A stretch of 64,000 nt of DNA from Phlebotomus papatasi (lineage: Eukaryota; Arthropoda; Insecta; Diptera; Psychodidae). The stretch is from positions 8,990,001 to 9,054,000 of the forward strand of contig NC_077223.1 of the NCBI RefSeq assembly GCF_024763615.1. Direction: 5' to 3'. Below the pieces are notes generated by a model that saw nothing but the letters and a program-made list of their open reading frames with translations, did not search any database and had not been told where the DNA came from. Below are positions 21,355-34,000 of this stretch, piece after piece (position 1 is the stretch's first letter; every line of letters starts with the position of its first letter). A program made the position numbers and the translations under genes.

Positions 21355-22074
21355 TCAGACCAAACTGGAAGCCCCAACATTGTAAACACGCGTTCGATTG
21401 GCCGTGCCCCCAAGATCGCTGTCCGTCTGCCCCGAGAGACTCGGACTGGGCCCATGGGAGCTCCCACAGATCTTGGTACTGTAGCCAGAATCATTGTTCA
21501 TATCCCGCTCCAGCTGTGCCTGTTCCATCATCTGCTGCTCCATTTCCATTTCCACGAGATTGGCATACCCAAATTTCCTCGCTGACAGCAGTTTCTCTCT
21601 CTGCGGCATCACACGAACAGGATTATCGTACTCCGGCTGAACCAGGAAGTCATTCACATGATACGGCAGTGGATTGCGATTGCGTGAATCAGAGAAACTC
21701 GTGATCATCTCATCTCCCGGAGCTCCATAGCGATTTTTGTGGGGTAATTCATGAAAATAGGCATCCTTGGGAATCAAGGCTGTTCGATCGAAATGTGCCT
21801 GACCATTAGCTGCCCAGGTGGTCTGTCCATTCGGCAGACAACCATTAGCCTGGCCAGATTGACTCAGACCCGACCGATAGTTGGCTACCTGAGGCTGTGC
21901 TCGATGATAGGTAAGTGGCAGGAGAGATTCCTCTATGTGCTGATCGAACACCATGCCATTCATCTGGTGCGTTGGATAGAAATTCTGAGACCCATCGGGT
22001 TCCATTTCTTCATCCTGATGCTCAGGATCATCCGGACCGTCCTCATCACTGCTCTCAGACTCTTCCTTCACGTG
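21355..22074 (-). CDS. Terminal exon of the ankyrin gene
   Basis: Codes 239 residues from HVKEESESSDEDGPDDPE to the C-terminal SSLV. Acceptor TTTTGCAG| lies just upstream on minus. An acidic start is followed by a glutamine- and methionine-rich helix (EMEMEQQMMEQAQLERDM) and a conserved-looking NDSGYSTKICGSSHGPSPSL. The frame matches the preceding exon in phase 0 after a 4.3-kb intron. Confidence 0.8.
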   Translation of the reverse strand, partial: HVKEESESSDEDGPDDPEHQDEEMEPDGSQNFYPTHQMNGMVFDQHIEESLLPLTYHRAQPQVANYRSGLSQSGQANGCLPNGQTTWAANGQAHFDRTALIPKDAYFHELPHKNRYGAPGDEMITSFSDSRNRNPLPYHVNDFLVQPEYDNPVRVMPQREKLLSARKFGYANLVEMEMEQQMMEQAQLERDMNNDSGYSTKICGSSHGPSPSLSGQTDSDLGGTANRTRVYNVGASSLV

Positions 22075-25000
22075 CTGCAAAATTCATGCATAAATTTGAA
22101 GGTACTTCACTTTTACGCCTACAGCGCCCCTAGCGTCATTCTAGTGAAGCTGAGACATACCAAAGAGTTTCCCATCACTACAAAGCGCCTTTAACTCAAA
22201 GCAAATAGAAGCAAGTAGAAGCAGAGATAGGCCAAAAGCAAAAGTGTGAGCTTACTCCAATTTAGTGCAAACCTTAGGACCTAGGAAAGTCCCAAAACCA
22301 AGTCATAACCTCTTAAATTTTACACCCAGCTTCATGCCAAATGAAGCGATCACAGAATCACAAATAAAGACAAAATTAGTTAATTTCTATGACCTGAAAA
22401 TTAGTTAAAATTAGTTTAGTTAAGTTAATTCTTTCGTCTCCTTTGGAACTCTGGGTACCCATGGAAAAAATAATTTTTTTGGACTATTTAGAATCGATAA
22501 AAATCCGATTCTTGTGGATGATTACAAACTATAAGGATGTCCAAATCTAGGATATTTTTTGCAGGATCCCAATTAACTCCTGAGCTATGATATTCTTGGT
22601 CAAAAATCGTGAATTTTCGATTTTCTGCTTCCTTGCAGATATTGTGACTTTTTTGATATTTCTAGACCCGAATAAGGAAAAACCTCTCGGGGCCAATAAG
22701 TATGATACCTAACAATAACAGATTACATAAATTCGAAAAACTATTTTTTCTTAAATTTTCAAAAAACTTGTTCAAACTTTATGGGTACTCTCATCCGCAA
22801 AAGTCTAGACGTCAAATGTAAGGTTATCCCGCCAATGCCCGCCATTTGCTTTTTGACACCAACCTTGTAAGAAAATTCCAAGCGGGAGCGACATTTTTGC
22901 CAATATAGGCGATAATTTTGACATTTGGCAGCGAAGGAGATTGCTTTCGGGGAAGTTTTTCCTATTCTTCAGGATTTTGGTGAATTCTGATTGTCCAGGA
23001 AGTGTTTTTTTGGCTCTTGAGAAAGCTTAATGTGTCTGCAATAACATCGTGTTGAGAGAAATGTGTGTTAAAGTGTTATTGTGTGAAATATTTTGAGGAA
23101 TCTGTTTACAAGCTGGAGCTGGGTATCCTTTCAGCACTTCCTGGACATCCCACAAGATACTGGTCAATAATTCACCTTGTTTTAGTTATCAACATCGTAC
23201 AAGAGTCCTTTGACACGCACAAATAGTTTACAAAATCGATAATATTGGCTTTGGGAAAATTGAAGTGTGTCTCCTTTTCGTTCTTTTGGAAACGAGAGTA
23301 CCCATCAGTTTTCCAATTTCCCAGAGAAGGAAAAAATTCTTTCTCTGTAAAAGGATCATATTTGACCACTAAGAGTTACAATAAAGTGAGTTTTACTGAA
23401 ATGCGTTCGCTGGATATGTTGTGGTCCGGAAAGAGTTAAATGAGTTAAAATTAGTTTGTCATTTTCGAAAATTTGAATTTTCGGACAAAATCGTAAGCAT
23501 TTTGGCTTTCTTCGGGAACTAAAAACACTTCGAGTGAATCCAAACTTATTCGAATCGGCCGAGTTTTATTTTAATAAAAAAAAAACAGAAAAGAACCCTC
23601 GTAATTCGCAATAAAAATTATAAAAATCGAAAATTTTCAATATTCTTCGATATAAGTTTGATGCTCAGCGTATGATTCTCAGTGACAAAACAAAAATAAT
23701 GATATTTCATCCGGGTAACAGGAAAGTTGATTGAATTCGAATTGACCAAAAAATCTATTGAAATTAATCGATTTTTGCAAAAAAGTCGATTGGAGCCAGG
23801 GTTACTACCCTTTTTGGTTAATTACATGGAGTGGGTGTTCTCCTTTTGCAAATTATTTTTTTCAGAGTATAAGGAATTTACTTAGATATTGCTATATGAT
23901 TCGCAAAATGGGCACTAATGAAATATTGTTATCGTACTATTATGCAATGATTGAATCTAGATTGAGATATGGCTGGTCCTGCTGGGGTTGCTGCTGTTCT
24001 AGTACTTTAAATCCACTGATAGTCCTTCAAAAAAAGATTATTCGCATTATCTCCGGGTCCAGTAGAATCGAACACACTCCCCCGCTTTTTCGGAGATGGA
24101 GTGTTCTGACTTTGCATGCTTTGCTTGTTGTTGCTCTGTTTAGAATGTTCATTAAAGGGAATAATGGTAACGGGAGTGTTTATGCTCCTGATGGGTACTC
24201 GCGCAATTCTGATATTATCCCTGTCCCTTGGCCTAAATTTGAGTGGTATAAAAGATCATTTAAGTATAAATGCCCAATAGTTATTAATAACTTAGTTCGC
24301 GTGGGAGTACCGCTTTTTGGTGCGGCGGTTGTGGGACATCTCTCTGCCTGTTCTAGGACGGATCAAATCGGGCTCTTGTTTTCACGGTATGACGCTCGTA
24401 ATTTATAATTTTGTGCTGTGTGTATTACAATTTCAAATTTTCAAATTTTCGCTTTTTCCTTGAATAATCATTTTTTACTTTTTGTCTTATCTTTTTTCTT
24501 TTATTCGTTAATTACTTAATTTTAGCTATTTAGTTAAGAAAATAAGGGATTGACTGGCTCTGATTTGTGTGGGGTGTTGTCGCCGCTCACTGTGGATTTG
24601 CGGGCCTCTTTAAATTTCGCTCCGCATCCCTATATGCTTTTGCGTTGTGCTTTGCAAATGTTTTATGTTTTGGTAAATTATGTGAGTCAAAATATTTGTA
24701 ACGACTTTGTAAACTAAAGAATGCTTTTACAGCCAATGATGAAGCATTTCCGCCGTTTGGCTTCGGAGGCTGGTCACCAACGCTAAGACGGCGGCGAACG
24801 CATAGTATGGGGGGTATGCGAAGTTGAATAAAACTATTATTATTATTATTGTAAGATTAATAATGGAAACCCAGGGGCAAAATGTGACAAAAGGGAAATT
24901 ATATAAAATTCGATATCTTCAAAGATAGAAGAGATCGGGACTTCAAATTTTTATCATAGCCTTCATAAATCTTCATATAGAATCCAAAGTCACCAGGATT

Positions 25001-28000
25001 GGAGGAGGTTAGTGCGAGAAGCGTGGTCCCTTAAAGGAACGTTGCAGTCACCTAGGTAAGTAACTAAGTTAAAAGCCATAGGGTAAATTAAGCTAATTCA
25101 AAACCTGCTCCAAATGGAAATTTTTCGCTGCTACAAATGGAAACGTCATTGTCTCCATCATAAATACAGTACTAAAATATTATATTTATATATTTTCTAT
25201 AACTCAGTTTCATTATTTAGTTAATTTTGCTCAAAATAAAGCGAAAATCCATTCATATTCACAAATTTTAATTTCTTAATTTCTTAGAAAAATTAAAAGT
25301 GTACCTTTTCACCATTGAATTTTTCATCGATCGACCATGTTTTCCAATGAAAAACACAATAGGGTGACTGTTGTTTATTCATTTTGCTTAACATTTATGT
25401 CATATTTCTGGCTAATTTTTGTTAAATTAAGTGCTAATCTTTATTGTTAACGGTACGTGAAGTTTTCAAATGAAAAATAATTAATTCGTGAACAAAAAGG
25501 GTTTTTCTGAAGTATCTGCAAATGCTTCAATAGGAAACTCCGGAAATATTTTTTTGGAGAGATTTTCTTATTATTTTACGTGCGAAAGGAAAAAAAGACC
25601 AGGAATAAGAGCAAATCCTGCACTAAGGAGCAACTCAACAAGGTTTTGGAAGCCTTTCGTCGCGGCTTCACTTACAATGTTTGTCTCCAATTAGAAACTT
25701 TCCCTTGTCTCCATTTGGATTAATATGTTTCCAATTGAAGAATTTTACGCTCGCGTATTTTTCTTGTATTTAAGAAGTTTTCAAATTATATTTAAAGAAT
25801 TTTCACTAAAGAGTAACATTCTAGAAGAGTCAAGGAGCAAATTTATGTAATTCTCTTCAGAAAAAAATATGAACCTAATGTGTTGAATCTTCTGTAAAAG
25901 CTAAAGCGTTTGGAAATGGTTTTGAATTAGGACATTTACCCTATGGTAAAATTCCCCCGGTGGTTTATTTCTGGGATAAAATCTCCCTACCGTGTGCTAT
26001 AATCCTCTCAAGTGTGTCTCTGATAGAATCTAGTTTATCGAACTATAAAAAAGTGTCTCATTGAAGCAGACAAGATAATTAATTATTGCGACGAAAAAAA
26101 ATGAGAAGGGAGATTTTGATTCAAGATATTCTCCTTTTAAATGGACCTTGAGTGAGTCCGAGGAATTTTTATTTCTTCTTTGATCATAAGTAATTAATAC
26201 TGCAATAATTTTACTATAAATAAGTTACAATGACATTAAAGCATGCTGCGACTGAATTATAGACAAAAAAAGCCCACATAAAATGAGGAGTGAAGTAATA
26301 AAATTGAATCTAAAATGTCCCATGCACATGCACCTTACAAAAAAAACTGGTTGTAAAATCTAGAAGGCAAGAAAATTGAGAAAATTAGTCTGACCTGAGC
26401 CTTGGTTCTTGTCATCTTCCCCTGGATTTTCGCCACTAGCTCGTGAACTTTGCTCCTGGGCTGAGTCTTTAGCGTCTTAATTTCACTGTTCTTGATCTCA
26501 TACTTCGTCGGCAGGGTGTTTTCCACCTGGCCAACAGCTTCATTGGGATCTGTTGGATCTGGTTCATGCCGATTGTGATCATGGGCACTTTTTCTCAACA
26601 CCTGACTCCTCCAGTGAGATCCATTGAGAATGCGACTTTTTAGCTCATGCAGTTCCCTCATATTGGTCAATTCTGACACCATTTCATCGGCTTTCTCCTC
26701 TGCCACAGATCCTGATACTTCAACGCTCTGGGCCAGGGAATCCTGGGGACTACTGGAGACATTCTTTTCGGATTTGATGGTATTGCTGGAGGAGGTATTG
26801 TGATCCTCAAAGCAACTATTTTGGTAGAAGCCATTGACCATTGGCGGTGTTTGGGAAGTTCCCTCGTTAATGGACATTTCCGGAGCTCCCTGCCGGACAC
26901 GTTGGTTGAAATCAGGTACATAGACACTGCTCCCTGAGTCACTCATACGACTCCTCGATCTTCCCGTTGTGTCTTTCTCCTTCACGTGCTGCACCTCTTT
27001 GGCAATCTCCGGCGACACTGGAGCCACAGTTACTTCCTCTTCTTCCTCATCCTTGCCGACAATTTGATTCATCAGGGACGCCGTGATCTTCTCCATTTCC
27101 TCCGCAATGTACTGCGAGTCATCCAGATCCGCCGTTCCCATTCGCGTCCGGGCTTTTTTCCGGGAATGCGGAAAGAGTTTCATGAGTTCCTTGTTTCTCC
27201 TCCTCGTAGCCCGTTCCATCTCAATGATTTCATGTGTCTTGGTCAGGAGTTCTTCCAATCTCTCAGACACATTCAACACTTCCCCATCGAGTTTCCCTCC
27301 GTCGCTGGCGTTCCTGTTCGTTGAACTCCGTTCACTTGATCGCCTTGAAGTCCGGGAAGCTTCTTTCGTTGCAACACTGCTCGCCACATCGCTTCTGTGC
27401 ACTTCCACCTCGTGAGTGTCCAGGAGATCAACACTTCGACTCAGGGCACTCGTTGATGACTTCAGGCGCCCCTCAACTGCATCATCCAGAAGCTCAAGAC
27501 TCCTGCACCTCGTCAGAGTGTTGTTAGCTTCATCTTTCCGGGACTTACTCGTGTGATGCTTTTCATTTGTCGTTGCCCTTCCCAAGCCTCCCCTCTTCAG
27601 CCACTGTTCCAGATGCAGACGCCTCCCTTCGCACCGAATCCTGTCAGCAATCATAGATCTTGTCAACTCACCAATTTGATCCTCCGTCCTCAACGCCAAG
27701 GCCGTCACTTTGCTGTCCAACTTCTCCGTGGCCCTATCCACATACTTCCGGATACTCTTGCGATTCTTCGTGATCTTCTCCTCGATGTGCCTGAAAAAGG
27801 GACCACAGTAGCACGTATTTCCCACCCCAATTGGTCCCTTTCGAATATTCCCCGCCAGATCCAGGTAGTACTGTTCCCCCTTGGCCAATGGTTCCTTTGG
27901 CAACGTCTCCAGCTTCGGTGATGGAAAGGACCTGGGATCCGGGAAGTAGTGGCATCCGTATGGTGACCAATGCTTAGGATCAGGTTGCTGTGCATCCACC

Positions 28001-31000
28001 TTGTCAATCCCCTTTTTCCCCTTATCCCGACTCTTTTCCCTCTTCCGGTCCTTCTTGGAGCTACTGGAACTGCGATCTCTGTCCGACTTTTTAGCTTCTT
28101 TGGGTGGAGCATTGAGAATTTCGAGGATCTCCGTCAAACCTTTCCGGATAACAATGTCACGGGGTGTCTCATTCTGTCCATTCTTCTGATCCTGCTTGCA
28201 TCCAGCCTCAATGAGGATCCTCGTGAGCTTTCGACGTCCCATCGCACAGGAAATATGCAAAGCTGTATCACCATTGAGATTCACCCGCTGAAGGTCACAC
28301 TTGGCCGACAGGAGGATCCTCGTGGCCCCTGCATGGCCATATCGACAGGCTGTGTGCAGTGGTGTATCACCGTACTGCGAAAAAAAAACCATAGAGCCAA
28401 GTTATGAAAAGCATAAGTAAGTCCTTAATAAGTACTTAATAAGTCCTTAAATGAGGCATTTTTTGGACGAATACGAATACTTAAATCTGAAAAACATAAC
28501 CTCAAAATCATCATCACCCATCATCCACCACTTCAGGAAGATGTTCGTAGTCGATCTCAAAGCGCTCCCAGGGCAAGATTCTGAATTTGATTCAGCCACC
28601 TTGTTCTAGGTCTACCCCGACATCAACGCTTCCTTACAATGGCTTCCATAGCTTTTCTAGGGAATTTTATACCCTCAAAATGTTATTAACCCATTCCTTA
28701 CCATGGTATTATACATCATACACAAATTAAGTGATTTTAGATGATTTATTTCTGGGCAACTGATACTCGAATTGCTGTCGGGAATGGATTTTTAGTAACT
28801 TTAGTTCTTCAATTACCTGAGGAAGTTAGTCCAATAGAGATAAAAATACATTTTATTATTGTTTTCTTGCTTCGCGGAAGGTCATACAAAATTTTTGCTC
28901 AATATGGCGGACGGAAAATTCAACATCCCGTCGAATTTGTTAAAATTGGCCTTCATCCTCTTTCCTGATTTGAATTCTGGTTGCAAATTTGTTTTCTTGG
29001 ATAGTTACTCTATCTAAATCAACATAGTTTGTAATGAATTAATGCACAGAATTTAAATTCAGTGACTGTTAAGACGCGTGTTTGACAAGGGTTCCCCGCG
29101 CCCTCATAATAGGTAAAATTTTTTTCTTTTCAAAAAATTCACCTATTAATCTGTAGGAAACTAATCTCAAAATATGAACATTCTATCTCAAGTATTTCTG
29201 GTACATTGACTGAATGGTTTCAAAAAAAAGATTTAAAGATTTTAGGGCAACTACTTAATAAGTGCTTAGTCGAAAGTCCTTAACTAAGTATTTTGTAAAA
29301 AGTGTCTTTCTTGTCCTTAGGAGAAACTAATCAGCTAAGGACTTTTACAAAGGCTGATATTAAGTACTGTTGCTGAACAACATATGAACAGCATACGAAA
29401 ACACTACGCGCGTCCAGCCGGGTTATATTTTTGTAAAGAATTTTTGTAAAATCTTCAACTCTCTCTCTCTTCGCTCAGATCTCATGAAAGTCAAACACAT
29501 TGAATATTGTCCCGTGAAATATCAAAAAATATCTTTATCATCGTTTCTTAAAAACTGTTGGATTTCATATTAAAGAGTTATTAAAAGTTTGCTGGTGGTA
29601 CTCATTCACAATTTCCTGCGCAAGTTCCTGTGGATTGGCAACACGGAGGATTCTCGAAAACTTTCCCTCCGAGCCCCATGCTCTAACCACACTTATTCTC
29701 ACCACAGGTACATTTATCAGTCTCAGGGGTCAAATATCACAGATCTTACTCACAATAGATTGCATCCCATCACAGGTAATTCATCCCCAAGTACTTTGTA
29801 TTAAGGCTGAGTACAGGGGATCCCGGGATTATGCAATTCGGGAAGATGCATTGTGAAATACTAGAAATACTCCTAAACTTGATTTAGAATTCAAGGAGTA
29901 AGATATATTGTTATACGTACAAGCGAACATTGTTATTCTGAACATGCCCAAAGCGGCAGCATCTTCTCGGCTTCAGAACTTTCAATTATAAGTCGTCGGT
30001 TGCGTCTACCTCTGTCGTATCTGCATTTATTTTGTGTCAGCATTTCAGGCAAGAAGGGACGTCTGTATTGTAGATTGCACCGAATGCAGATACAAAACAA
30101 ATGCAGATACGACAGAGGTAGACGCAACCGACAAAGTATTAACATTTTAATTATTTTTAGACATTTTTTATAAAACCCTTTTCGGAAATTTTTATTATTC
30201 GAACTAACTTTTAAAGTATCGAAACTAAAGAATTTATATCAGTTAAAATTGACAATTGGAATGTAAAAACTTTAAAAAATAAAATAATAATTGCCAAAAA
30301 GAAAAGGATCTTTTTAATGAGCAGCCTTAAAAGGATTTTTTTATCGAACAAATAAATTATTACAAATGAAAAGTAAAAGATATAAAATATAAGCACATAC
30401 ACTGAGAGAAATCCGAAAAAGTTAATATACCATTCCGGAAATGTTAATTTTACCCTGCAGTATTCATCCAAAATCGGTGTAAATTTTACCCTTTTTAGGT
30501 GTATTAGGTGTTAAAGGTACCCTTTTTCATCTTAATTTTACCCTTAAAAAGGTGTAAAATTAACATTACAAAATGCTGATATATTTTTACACCTAAAAAG
30601 TATTAAAATTATAGTAAAGAGAGGTAATCCGGATACTTTTCATTGAGTGCGACTTTAATGCTTGTTTTTGGACTGATGAAATATTTTTTTCGCCATTCCA
30701 AATCAATAGAATTATTCTTTGTTTAATTTAGAATCATAATAGAAATAGAATTTTAGCAATAATATTGATGAAAATTAATAAAATTACGATAATATTAATA
30801 TATGCGCAAGAATGTTACTGCGATGCTTTTTTGTAACTCCGTTGAATTCGATGAAACTCGGATGCTCATTTTAAGGAAAAGTTTAATGCATAAAAATGAG
30901 AAGATATTATTTCAAAAACATTTTTTAGAGTTTTATTCCATCAATTCATTTCATTAATTTATTATTTAATTATATATATTTTTATTTATTTTAAGATTGC

Positions 31001-34000
31001 ACTCAATTCTTTGATTTTTCCTCGGTTTTCTTGGCTGACTTCCTTCCACGTTTTTTCTTTTCAGCTTCAATTGGCATTTGAGCCTTTTCCTTTACCATGT
31101 GTTTCTCCTTTAGTTTTATCTCCTTTTCTTCTGCCCTTATATTTTTGTTCCTCTCTCTGGTCAACTTCCGTTCAGCAATTTCTTTCTTTTTTTGTAAATC
31201 CTGCCTCAATTTTTCCTCCTGTTCCGCGATAATTTCCTCGGAAGATACAATATACTGGTGTTTGACATTGCTGGCTTTGACCCTCTTCTTCTGACGACGT
31301 TTTGGAATTTCTCCTGGCCAGAAATAGCATTGTTTTAGTGTGTCGAAGATCGGTTGAGTCTCAGAAGTTGCAGAGAGTTGGTTTCCAGGGATGACTGGAT
31401 CATTTGAAGGATTATTGTCGGTGGCCTGATCGTGCTGGTTATTGATAATGGACTCCTCTGAATGTTGGAAAACAATTTTCGGGAAATAAAGACCAGCATA
31501 GAAAAGTGGCCCATCCATCCAGCCACTCTGTGGTGACGTTCCCATTTTCCATCCTTCTGCGTTGTGAATGGCAATTTTTGGAGTAATGTCAGTTTTATGA
31601 ACAGCCATTGGAGGAGCAAGTTCGCCAGTAGCTGACACCCTGAGGAGTACTGTGATACATTGCTTCGGTCCTGAATTTTTAAGAGATGGAACTACACGTG
31701 AACCTCTCCTGGACAGGACATTTCCATCTTCCGGTGTCAAAAAGAAGGCACTTTCGTCGCAATTAAAAACACGGTCTGGTGAAATGCTCAGCAGGTTGTG
31801 TTCTGTGAAATATTTAAGACAATTCTGAAACCATTCCGTGAGGTCTTCAGCAGTAACAGTAGCTCTTTCCAATGAGAAGGATTTTGGCTTGCGCATGCTG
31901 AGCTCTGGATGACGCTTAAGAAAATTCCTGAACTAAACGTCTCCGGGTCTTCCAGTTGTAAAATGGTTTGGAATTTTGTAGACCTCACAGATGAGTTTAA
32001 CGCTGTCCAGAACTTGTTCCTTCCCGATGGGATGCCAGCCATCCGCACATCCCAGGATCCATTTGACAAGTTCTTTTTCCTGTTCTTTTGAAAGAATTGT
32101 TGGCCTGCCATTGGGGCACTCCTCTGGGTATTTGCCGGTCAATTTGTTGTGCAGTGTTGTTCTTGGGACATTAAATGTTTTGGATGCATATGCTATGGTA
32201 GAACCATCTCGTACACACTGCAAGGCATTCCTAATACCTTCCTTAGAGTCGGGCTTGTCCTTATAGGTCTTTTCTTTTGTTCCCTTTGGCATCTGAAACA
32301 GAAAAAGAGTCCTGAACAATGCAAATTCTGAACCAAAACATTGACTTTCACCGCATCCGACATGCATCGAAATGTAAACATTCACAAAAATCACTTATTT
32401 CTGTATGAATTATTTATATTATCAATAAACTCTTACTCACCTTGTAGATCAATAACTACACTAACTTTTATTAATAATTTTGATTGCAAATAATGTTTTA
32501 TTATATAGAAAAAACACTAAACTTTTTCCAGCGACGAGCTGTCAACAGCAAAATTTTCTCAGAAATTAAATTTTTAGTACACAACCCAGCTGACCCGAGC
32601 TTAAAAAATATTTCTCTTACCCACTTATTAAACCGATAAAAATATAATTTTTGGTTTTTCTTAAAGTAGAATAGTAATAATATGATACTTCAGTAATTAA
32701 TTACAGAAATAAAAATATAAATTATATTTTAAGTGGATGTATCGGAGTTAAATCGGTCGCGGCATCCGAGTTTTGCAATCGTCGGAGTTACATGGCCTTA
32801 CTATAGCAGGTTTTGGATTTTGTTTTTTTCGTCGGCGTCGTTTCAAGAAAATTTAATTAGCTTTCTTTTGGTGAAATACTTACAAAAATATATTGATTTT
32901 TGACTGAGTAATTGCAAAAAGATGGAGAGCATGCAAAGACTAAAAGTTGACAATAATCTCAAGAACTCAAATGCCAGTTATGCTGAAATCGCGAAATTGA
33001 CCGGGAAGTGTTTCGCTCCACTACTGTCTGGAAGATTATAATTTGGTTTAAGGAGCTCAATACTGTTGTTCAGAAGCCAGGAGGAAGTGACCAAAAGCCT
33101 GGGAAAGTGCTTGAGCTTTTCGAGAAGCAACTTAATCTTTCCGTGCAAAAAGATGGGAATACATTGGAGCTTGGTCCATAAAATCAATAGGAGGAATGGT
33201 TTGATGACCTACAAAGCTCAGGCTGCTCCCCATCGGACCGACAAACACCGTCAAAATGCTACAACAAGGTCGCGGAAACTCAACGATCATCTTTTCAAAG
33301 GATTACAAGGCTATGGGAAAGATATTAAACCCGTACTGCACTCCGGAAGATTGAAAAAATACTGGGGAATTTTTACGACAAATGTCAGGAAGAAGGGTCA
33401 AACATCCGAAAAATTGCCAGATTTTGAGAGGAAGTGGAAGAAAGCCATCCATTACCGTGGAGATGGGTTTGTCAACTCTTTAATACGGGGAATTAAGAAG
33501 GTGAAAGACTTCGGCGAGAAGCCATTGGTATAAAAACAACCAAAATCCCAGAAAAATCCCAATAAAATCTTTCCAAAAATATTTTTGTTTTTGTTTTATA
33601 TGCTGTGGTTAATTTTTGAAGAGCCATTATTCAATGGGGAGCTTCAGTTTTATCTGGTGGTTCTTCACGTATTATGAGTCATTTGAAACTGCAAAAAATC
33701 ACTAAATTTCTGGTTTATATCGCTAAAAACTGTATTAGTTTATCCAGAGATTACTTTTCCAATAGTTAATCACGATTTATACTGTGCAACTGGATCTCAA
33801 TGACAAAACCATCCGGCAAGTTACCTCTCCGGAAGTTATTGATGTATTGAAGGTTCTTCAAAACAATTAAAAAAAAACCACTAGTTTGTTGGTCAAAATC
33901 ACTAAAATTCTTCTCATAGTTATATCATACATTTACTTTTTTTCATTTATTCACGAGAGCATTCTTTCTAACATGCGTATTCTTCCATTGTCTTCAGTTC

